Assembly: GCA_012798155.1 (NCBI GenBank)
Contig: JAAZNR010000128.1
Coordinates: 1-9,260 of the forward strand
Reading direction: 5' to 3'
Source of the DNA: Thermogutta sp.
GTDB lineage: Bacteria; Planctomycetota; Planctomycetia; Pirellulales; Thermoguttaceae
DNA length: 9,260 bases
Under the pieces are notes generated by a model. The model was not told where the DNA came from and searched no databases. It saw nothing but the letters and a program-made list of their open reading frames with translations. The translations under genes were made by a program, and so were the position numbers. Numbering within the stretch: position 1 is the first letter of the stretch; the number at the start of each line of letters is the position of its first letter. Below are positions 4,549-9,260 of this stretch, one piece after another.

Positions 4549-5619
4549 ATGCCCGAGTTGCGCAAAGATCCCGTCATCGATCGTTGGGTCATCATCGCCG
4601 ACAATCGCGGCGAGCGACCGCGAGACTTCGAAATCGCCCCGCGGCGATCGACCGGCCGATTGTGCCCGTTCTGCGAGGGGAACGAGCGCGAGACCCCCAA
4701 TGAGGTGCAGTCCGTTCGCGACCCGGGTTCGTCGCCGAACGGGCCGGGCTGGAAGATCCGCGTGGTGCCCAACAAGTTCCCCGCCGTTTGCGACGGTGAT
4801 CTCGGCAAACCTCCGGCCTACGACGATGCCCTTTGCCACGCCGAACCCGCCCACGGCGTCCACGAGGTCATCATCGAGTCGCCGCGGCACGTCTCCAGTC
4901 TGACGCAACTGACCAAGGACGAAGTCGTTCTAGTACTGCAAACGTATCGCCGCAGGTTCGAGATATTGGAATCGCATCCCGGACTGTCGTCGGTGATGCT
5001 GTTCAAGAACATGGGGGCGGAGGCGGGGGCGTCGCTGGAACACATCCACAGCCAGCTCATCGCCCTGCCCATGATCCCCTCCCTCCAAGCGGCCGAATTG
5101 CAGGGAGCCAAGGCGCACTTTGACGCATCGGGACGCTGTGTATTTTGCCGGATGCTGCTCTCGGAAAGCGTTTCGCCCCGCGGCGTCCTCGGTTCCGAGC
5201 GATTCACGGCCTTTTGCCCGTTCGCCTCGCGTTTCGGCTACGAGACGTGGATTCTTCCGAACCGGCACGTCTCGCACTTTCAGCGTATCACGGACGACGA
5301 AATCGTCGACTTGGCCGACGTCCTCCGCAAGGTCCTGAAGGCGGTGGAAACCGCCGTCCTCCCTCCCGCCTACAACCTCGTGTTTCACACGGCACCTTTG
5401 GGCGACCCGCCCCTGGAGTATTACCATTGGCACGTCGAGATCCTGCCGGCGTTTGCCAAGGCGGCGGGCTTCGAATGGGGAGGCGGCTTCCACATCAATC
5501 CGGTTTATCCCGAACAAGCGGCCCAAGAGCTGCGGCAAACCCTCGAAAAAACCCCGGAATCCAAAGATGAATCGATTAGGCAAACTGAAGCGAACAGCGA
5601 GAGATTGCCGATGCCATAA
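4549..5619 (+). CDS. galT: GalT-family galactose-1-phosphate uridylyltransferase / sugar-1-phosphate nucleotidyltransferase
   Basis: 356 residues from ATG 4549 (MPELRKDPVIDRWVII, a typical family N-terminus), with GAGG at 4539-4542; ATG 4537 is an in-frame alternative with a worse-spaced GAGG. A HIT-superfamily enzyme that moves a nucleotide between UDP-sugar and sugar 1-phosphate through a covalent uridylyl-His (Leloir pathway, cytoplasm). Seen: Zn-type CPFC (39-42), GASLEHIHSQLIALP (160-174) with H167 as expected nucleophile and Q169, a second CVFC (197-200), YETWILPNRHVSHF (231-244) and YYHWHVEILP (291-300) in the C-terminal half. The active site is HIHSQ instead of the canonical HPHxQ, so a GalT-like phosphorylase (as in ADP-glucose phosphorylase) cannot be excluded. 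The last ~25 residues are a polar tail. galK and galE are absent; a GH57 glucan enzyme follows 80 bp downstream on the same strand, which hints at a role around glucan-derived sugar phosphates. Confidence 0.88.
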   Translation: MPELRKDPVIDRWVIIADNRGERPRDFEIAPRRSTGRLCPFCEGNERETPNEVQSVRDPGSSPNGPGWKIRVVPNKFPAVCDGDLGKPPAYDDALCHAEPAHGVHEVIIESPRHVSSLTQLTKDEVVLVLQTYRRRFEILESHPGLSSVMLFKNMGAEAGASLEHIHSQLIALPMIPSLQAAELQGAKAHFDASGRCVFCRMLLSESVSPRGVLGSERFTAFCPFASRFGYETWILPNRHVSHFQRITDDEIVDLADVLRKVLKAVETAVLPPAYNLVFHTAPLGDPPLEYYHWHVEILPAFAKAAGFEWGGGFHINPVYPEQAAQELRQTLEKTPESKDESIRQTEANSERLPMP

Positions 5620-5634
5620 ACAAGTAAGAAAGCT

Positions 5635-5658
5635 CGCTTGCGGCAGGCGCCGCTTGCG
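5635..5658. repeat. Small direct and inverted repeat in the galT-GH57 gap
   Basis: CGCTTGCG occurs at 5635-5642 and 5651-5658 (16-bp period). Overlapping it, GCGGC (5640-5644) can pair with GCCGC (5649-5653) around a 4-base loop. No T-run follows, so it does not look like a terminator, and transcription may continue into the GH57 gene. Confidence 0.4.
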
Positions 5659-5699
5659 ACGTACCATCCTGACCCCTAGACCCGTGTGAAGCAACCACG

Positions 5700-7868
5700 A
5701 TGACACCGACGGCCCACCTCGTTCTGCTCCTGCACAATCATCAGCCCATCGGCAACTTCGACCACATCTTCCGCCAGGCCTACGAGGACAGCTACCGCCC
5801 CTTTCTCGAGGTCTTCGCTCGCTATCCGGACATCAAAATCTCGCTCCACATCAGCGGTCCCCTGATGGAGTGGCTCGATCAGAACCAACCCGGCTATCTC
5901 GACTGGGTGGCTTCCCTGGTGCGAGACGGCCGGATCGAGATCATCGGCGGCCCCTTCTACGAACCGATTTTGGCCATGATCCCCTCCGCCGACCGCATCG
6001 GGCAGATTCGGCGGTACACCCAGTGGCTTCGCGATCGCCTGGGGGCCGAGGTCCGCGGCATGTGGTTCCCCGAACGGGTGTGGGAGCAATCCTTCACCCG
6101 CGACGTGGCGGACGCGGGGATCGAGTATGCCGTCTTGGACGACTATCACTTCAAGGCCGCCGGGCTGCGTGACGAGGACCTGGACGGCTATTATCTGACC
6201 GAGGACGAAGGCCGCTTGCTGGCGGTCTTTCCCGGCAGCGAACGGCTCCGCTACACCATCCCCTTCGCCGACCCGCAGGCCACCATCGATCACGTCCGCG
6301 GTTTGGCCGAGCGGCGGCCGGGGGCCGTGGTCGTGTTCGGCGACGACGGGGAGAAATTCGGGACCTGGCCGGAGACCAAAAAGCACGTCTATCACGACCG
6401 CTGGCTGGAGCGGTTCTTCGAGGCCCTGTCGGCCAACGCCGATTGGCTCCGGGTGACCAGCTTGGGGGAGGTTTACGACCATATCTCTCCCCGAGGCAAG
6501 GTTTATCTGCCCGATTGCAGCTACCGCGAAATGACGGAATGGGCGCTCCCCGCGGCCCGGCAACTGGAACTGGAGTCCCTCCGCCGCGAGATGGAGCACG
6601 ATCCGCGGTGGGATCGCATCCGGCCGTTCCTTCGCGGCGGTTTCTGGCGGAACTTCCGCGTCAAGTACCGCGAGGCCGACGAAATGTACGCCCGCATGAT
6701 GAACGTCAGCCGCCGGCTCCAGTCGGCCCTGCAAGGCGACCCGGCCGATCCCGATCTTCGCGCGGCGCAGCTCCACCTGTACCGCGGCCAATGCAATTGC
6801 CCCTATTGGCATGGGGCCTTCGGCGGCATTTACTTGCCGCATCTCCGTAACGCGATCTACCATCACCTGATCGCCGCCGACACGATTTTGGAGAAGTGGT
6901 CGCGGCGCGGCGAGGTCTGGGTCGATGCCCGCGCCGAGGATTACAACTTCGACGGCAAGCCTGAAATCCGGCTGGCCAACGATCAGTTCGCGGCGTTCCT
7001 CGCCCCGCACGAGGGCGGCATGATGTACGAGCTGGACGTCCGAGAAATTCGGCTGAACCTGGGAGCCGGCATCACGCGCCGGCCCGAAGCCTATCATCAG
7101 AAGGTCCTTCAGGGCGAACACCGCGGCGACAACGGTTGTGCCAGCATCCACGAGCGGATCGTCTTCAAGCAGGCGAATCTCGAGCGGCACGTCCGCTACG
7201 ATCGCTACCCCCGCAAGAGCCTGGTCGATCTGTTCTTCAATCCGGATACCACGTTGGAAGCCGCGGAGTCGGGCGAAGCGGTCCTCGTGGGTGATTTTCA
7301 CACGGCACCCTACGAGGCCGCCATCCACGCCAATCCCGACCGCGTTCGGGTGATGATGTCGCGGCAAGGGACGGCGGCCGGGCAAACCATCCGGCTGACC
7401 AAGGCCGTCCTCCTCAGCGAAGGCAGTTCCGTTTTGGAAATCGCCTATCGGCTGGAGAATCTCCCGCCCCATTTCGCCTGCCAATTCGCCGTGGAGTTCA
7501 ACTTCGCGGGCTTGCCCGGCGGGGCCGATGATCGCTATTTCGTGGACCCCTTCGGCAAGCGGCTGGGACACCTCGGCACCCGCCTGGACTCGGCCCAAAC
7601 CGCCGGCTTGGGGTTGATCGACGAGTGGCAAGGGATCGACCTCCGGCTCCTGATTTCCGTCCCCGGCGGCATCCGCGCCTTTCCCATCGAGACGGTCAGC
7701 CAATCGGAGGGCGGCTTCGAGTTGGTCCATCAGTCGGTCGCCGTGCAACCGTACTGGCTCGTTCGGCCGGACGAGCACGGCCAATGGTCGGTCACGATGC
7801 GGCTGGTCGCCGATACCACGGCGGCACGCGAGCGCCGCAACGCTTCCCGCGAGCTGGTCCACGCGTGA
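5700..7868 (+). CDS. Glycoside hydrolase family 57, 4-alpha-glucanotransferase/alpha-amylase type
   Basis: 722 residues. GH57 retaining enzymes cleave or transfer alpha-1,4-glucan chains; no signal peptide is seen, so it should act in the cytoplasm on glycogen or maltodextrins. The catalytic (beta/alpha)7 domain spans about 1-330: HNHQP at 12-16 (family region 1), GGPFYEPILAMIP at 83-95 (region 2), GMWFPERVWEQ at 120-130 with E125 the expected nucleophile (region 3), and VFGDDGEKFGTWPET at 212-226 with the acid/base Asp at 215/216 (region 4). The WHGAFGGIYLPHLRNAIYHH segment and the following beta-rich half fit the DUF1925/DUF1926 C-terminal parts of Thermococcus litoralis-type 4-alpha-glucanotransferases; 722 aa is a little longer than that enzyme. 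The start is the only sensible ATG in frame, with only a weak RBS. Transferase versus amylase activity cannot be told from sequence alone. All key residues are present. galT lies 80 bp upstream. Confidence 0.9.
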   Translation: MTPTAHLVLLLHNHQPIGNFDHIFRQAYEDSYRPFLEVFARYPDIKISLHISGPLMEWLDQNQPGYLDWVASLVRDGRIEIIGGPFYEPILAMIPSADRIGQIRRYTQWLRDRLGAEVRGMWFPERVWEQSFTRDVADAGIEYAVLDDYHFKAAGLRDEDLDGYYLTEDEGRLLAVFPGSERLRYTIPFADPQATIDHVRGLAERRPGAVVVFGDDGEKFGTWPETKKHVYHDRWLERFFEALSANADWLRVTSLGEVYDHISPRGKVYLPDCSYREMTEWALPAARQLELESLRREMEHDPRWDRIRPFLRGGFWRNFRVKYREADEMYARMMNVSRRLQSALQGDPADPDLRAAQLHLYRGQCNCPYWHGAFGGIYLPHLRNAIYHHLIAADTILEKWSRRGEVWVDARAEDYNFDGKPEIRLANDQFAAFLAPHEGGMMYELDVREIRLNLGAGITRRPEAYHQKVLQGEHRGDNGCASIHERIVFKQANLERHVRYDRYPRKSLVDLFFNPDTTLEAAESGEAVLVGDFHTAPYEAAIHANPDRVRVMMSRQGTAAGQTIRLTKAVLLSEGSSVLEIAYRLENLPPHFACQFAVEFNFAGLPGGADDRYFVDPFGKRLGHLGTRLDSAQTAGLGLIDEWQGIDLRLLISVPGGIRAFPIETVSQSEGGFELVHQSVAVQPYWLVRPDEHGQWSVTMRLVADTTAARERRNASRELVHA

Positions 7869-7913
7869 GCGGGCAGGCCGCCCCCAATCCGGCAACGGCA
7901 GCGTCTCCATGAT

Positions 7914-7944
7914 GAGCCACCAACGTAAGCCGGCAGTGGAGGCG
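7914..7944 (+). repeat. REP-like hairpin element, copy 1
   Basis: Begins GAGCCACCAACGTAAG and ends GTGGAGGCG. On the plus strand the arms carry four A/C mismatches; on the minus strand each of these becomes G·U, giving a full 8-bp stem around the loop TTAC. It is tandem with copy 2 at a 42-bp period. Confidence 0.6.
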
Positions 7945-7955
7945 CGTCGAAACTC

Positions 7956-7986
7956 GAGCCGCCAACGTAAGCCGGCGGTGGAAGCG
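7956..7986 (+). repeat. REP-like hairpin element, copy 2
   Basis: Begins GAGCCGCCAACGTAAG and ends GTGGAAGCG. The arms CCGCCAAC / GCCGGCGG have two A/C mismatches on the plus strand, which become two G·U pairs on the minus strand. It matches copy 1 at all but two positions over its first 27 bases. Confidence 0.65.
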
Positions 7987-8012
7987 CTGCGTGAAGGTTG
8001 CAATCGTGGGTA

Positions 8013-8043
8013 GCGCTCCACCGCTAGCTCACGCTAGCGGCTC
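8013..8043 (-). repeat. REP-like hairpin element, copy 3 (inverted)
   Basis: Reverse orientation to the other three. Its arms CCGCTAGC (8021-8028) and GCTAGCGG (8033-8040) pair perfectly over 8 bp around TCAC, and outer GCGC tetramers (8013-8016 and 8044-8047) can extend the stem. Against copy 4 it shows two compensated base-pair changes. Confidence 0.7.
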
Positions 8044-8051
8044 GCGCCGGC

Positions 8052-8081
8052 GCGTTGTGCATTACGTTTGCGTTTTGCATC
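8052..8081 (-). repeat. Diverged copy of the 18-bp repeat
   Basis: On the minus strand it reads GATGCAAAACGCAAACGTA followed directly by ATGCACAACGC, about one and a half diverged units of the repeat that is perfect at 8214-8249 (GATGCTAAACGCAAGGTA). It abuts REP-like copy 4. Confidence 0.55.
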
Positions 8082-8121
8082 AGTTCCATGAGCCACCAGC
8101 GTAAGCTGGTGGTGGGAACTG
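8081..8121 (+). repeat. REP-like hairpin element, copy 4
   Basis: CCACCAGC (8093-8100) and GCTGGTGG (8105-8112) form a perfect 8-bp stem around GTAA. Outer arms CAGTTCC (8081-8087) and GGAACTG (8115-8121) add a 7-bp stem across an unequal internal loop. It is the most complete copy. Confidence 0.75.
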
Positions 8122-8213
8122 GGCATGGGCGCAGGGCGTCTGGGGGCTGCGCTCCGCTTCGACCCCAGCCACCCGGCCGAGATGCGGTACTTGCGTGCCG
8201 GCCTCTTTGCACG

Positions 8214-8249
8214 TACCTTGCGTTTAGCATCTACCTTGCGTTTAGCATC
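8214..8249. repeat. Perfect 18-bp tandem repeat, two copies
   Basis: TACCTTGCGTTTAGCATC at 8214-8231 is repeated exactly at 8232-8249. The period is a multiple of three, so it keeps the upstream YjbQ frame open and can mislead start-site calling. Confidence 0.85.
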
Positions 8250-8310
8250 GCGGGCTTGCCGCGCCGCGCTTGGAACGGCAGCTCGGGAAGGCGATCCAGG
8301 ACGCCCTCGC

Positions 8311-8733
8311 ATGAAGTCTCACACCGAATACCTCACGTTCAACGTCCCGCAGCGGATGGACTTCATCAACATCACGCGGCAGGTCCAAGCCGCCGTGGAA
8401 AAGAGCGGCATCCGCGAGGGCTTGTGTCTCGTCAACGCCATGCACATCACGGCGAGCGTGTTCATCAACGATGACGAGCCGGGCCTGCATCAGGACTACA
8501 AGCGATGGCTGGAGAAGCTGGCCCCGTTCGACCCCTCGCCGCAGACCTACCAGCACAATCGCACGGGCGAAGAGAACGGCGATGCCCACCACAAACGGCA
8601 GATCATGGGCCGCGAGGTGGTCGTGGCGGTCACCAACGGACGGCTCGATTTCGGGCCGTGGGAGCAAATCTTCTACGGCGAGTTCGACGGGCGGCGACCC
8701 AAGCGGGTGCTGATCAAAATCATCGGTGAATGA
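8311..8733 (+). CDS. YjbQ/UPF0047 family protein
   Basis: 140 residues from ATG 8311, the family's normal length and N-terminus ([22 protein letters not shown]). AGGA at 8298-8301 is a modest RBS nine bases upstream. The frame is open back to 8125, but the extra residues come from repeats and show no homology. Family features seen are [17 protein letters not shown] (42-58), a helix [11 protein letters not shown] (62-72), [19 protein letters not shown] (82-100), [20 protein letters not shown] (103-122) and [16 protein letters not shown] (124-139). Members form compact trimers with conserved His residues; secondary, weak thiamine-phosphate synthase activity has been reported for the family, and the physiological role is uncertain. 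Conserved H45, H82, H93 and H94 are candidates for the active or metal site. It probably acts in the cytoplasm. The hydrolase gene follows 65 bp later and may be cotranscribed. Confidence 0.88.
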   Translation: MKSHTEYLTFNVPQRMDFINITRQVQAAVEKSGIREGLCLVNAMHITASVFINDDEPGLHQDYKRWLEKLAPFDPSPQTYQHNRTGEENGDAHHKRQIMGREVVVAVTNGRLDFGPWEQIFYGEFDGRRPKRVLIKIIGE

Positions 8734-8798
8734 CCGCGTTCCCGATCGCCGTCCCACCATGCTTTCCGTTAACGAGCCGCATCCGGCAAGCCCCCGCC

Positions 8799-9260
8799 AT
8801 GAGCGAATCGACCTCCACTTTCACGACCCAGGACGGCATCACCCTGTTTTCCCGCCGCTGGGAGCCGGCAGGCCCCATCCGCGGAGAGATATTCGGTCTG
8901 CACGGTCTATGGGAGCACTGCGGGCGATACGCCGAGTTCGCCGCTCGGCTCAACGCCGCGGGATACGCGCTTCAAATGATCGACCACCGCGGCCACGGTC
9001 GCTCCGAGGGACCGCGGCTTTATATCGAGCGGATCGAGACCTTGGTGGAAGATTTCGAGGGCGTCCTCGAGCAGTGGCGCGACCGTCGGGGTCGGGATCC
9101 GGATTTCCTCTTCGGCCACAGCATGGGGGCCGGCGTGCTGATCCTCCACGCGGCCGCGCACCGGCCGCCGGTTCGTGGAGCGGTCTTGAGCGGCCCCCCC
9201 ATCCGCATCGCCGCGCGGGTCCTGCCGCCGCTCCGCTATGCGGCCCTCCTGCTCAGCTTC
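8799..9260 (+). CDS. Alpha/beta hydrolase, monoacylglycerol-lipase/lysophospholipase type (3' truncated by window)
   Basis: The first 154 residues of a longer protein; the frame runs off the right edge without a stop, so more than a third is missing. Starts MSESTSTFTTQDGITLFSRR at ATG 8799, with no clear RBS. Family features: FGLHGLWEHCGRYAEFAARL (32-51; HG oxyanion loop and the usual HG..EH.GRY), IDHRGHGRSEGPRLYI (61-76), and the nucleophile elbow GHSMGAG with Ser108 (106-112). These match serine hydrolases that release fatty acids from monoacylglycerols or lysophospholipids. The catalytic Asp and His should lie beyond the window. No signal peptide is seen, so it is likely cytoplasmic or membrane-associated. 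The substrate cannot be told from the sequence. Confidence 0.85.
   Translation, partial: MSESTSTFTTQDGITLFSRRWEPAGPIRGEIFGLHGLWEHCGRYAEFAARLNAAGYALQMIDHRGHGRSEGPRLYIERIETLVEDFEGVLEQWRDRRGRDPDFLFGHSMGAGVLILHAAAHRPPVRGAVLSGPPIRIAARVLPPLRYAALLLSF

Larger units (their letters stand above)
7869..8310. other. Repeat-filled intergenic region
   Basis: 442 bp between the GH57 and YjbQ genes. I find no gene. It holds four copies of a REP-like hairpin element (three in one orientation, one inverted), one diverged and one perfect tandem cluster of an 18-bp repeat, and spacer. The YjbQ frame stays open back to 8125 through this repeat material, but that extension has no family homology. Confidence 0.7.

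Noticed and set aside
4297..4908. N-terminal extension of the minus-strand PmoA-family frame to 568 codons
   Set aside because: It would run antisense through galT; the strong RBS and signal peptide place the start at 4296.
5676..8021. 781-codon open frame on the minus strand
   Set aside because: It is a GC-codon shadow antisense to the GH57 gene, whose catalytic motifs are intact; no family match in the translation.
7914..8121. CRISPR array
   Set aside because: Only four diverged copies, unequal spacing, one inverted, and spacers that are themselves repeats; no cas genes.
8125..8310. 62-residue N-terminal extension of the YjbQ protein
   Set aside because: It is translated from hairpin spacer and 18-bp repeats kept open by their length; the family starts at the ATG at 8311, which has its own RBS.

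Overview
The window is GC-rich bacterial chromosome and looks planctomycete. The evidence is a lineage-typical secreted or anchored hypothetical protein with a YYR/K-W/LYRFYC-type C-terminal domain, a secreted PmoA-like (DUF6807-type) protein, sparse Shine-Dalgarno use, wide intergenic gaps filled with degenerate short repeats, and GTG/TTG starts. A Pirellulales-like lineage is my inference; no rRNA or other marker is present to fix it.

Layout. 1-406: no convincing gene; a short direct repeat at the edge, a possible promoter, and a duplicated translation-start segment. 407-1237 (+): membrane-anchored or secreted planctomycete hypothetical with a Pro/Gly/Ser-rich linker. 1315-2115 (+): ScpB (condensin accessory), with an atypical N-terminal extension and no scpA beside it. 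2278-2673 (+): a 131-aa protein whose last two thirds are Asp/Glu punctuated by eight Trp; it has its own likely promoter, a leader hairpin and a very strong RBS. 2674-3201: a convergent gap with three kinds of degenerate tandem repeat and one good intrinsic terminator (2894-2923). 3202-4296 (-): secreted PmoA-family protein, start fixed by a strong RBS. 4549-5619 (+): GalT-family nucleotidyltransferase, divergent from the previous gene. 5700-7868 (+): GH57 4-alpha-glucanotransferase/amylase. 7869-8310: repeat-filled gap with four REP-like hairpin elements and an 18-bp tandem repeat. 8311-8733 (+): YjbQ/UPF0047 protein. 8799 to the right edge (+): start of an alpha/beta hydrolase of the monoacylglycerol-lipase type, cut by the window end.

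How the genes fit together. galT and the GH57 gene are co-oriented, 80 bp apart, and plausibly form one carbohydrate unit handling sugar 1-phosphates and alpha-1,4-glucans. The scpB region is chromosome maintenance. The other genes look like single-gene units.

The least explained material is the Trp-punctuated acidic protein with its leader, the ~19-bp-spaced T-tract array, and the REP-like family. All four REP-like copies can fold into the same 8-bp stem, but for three of them only when read from the minus strand.
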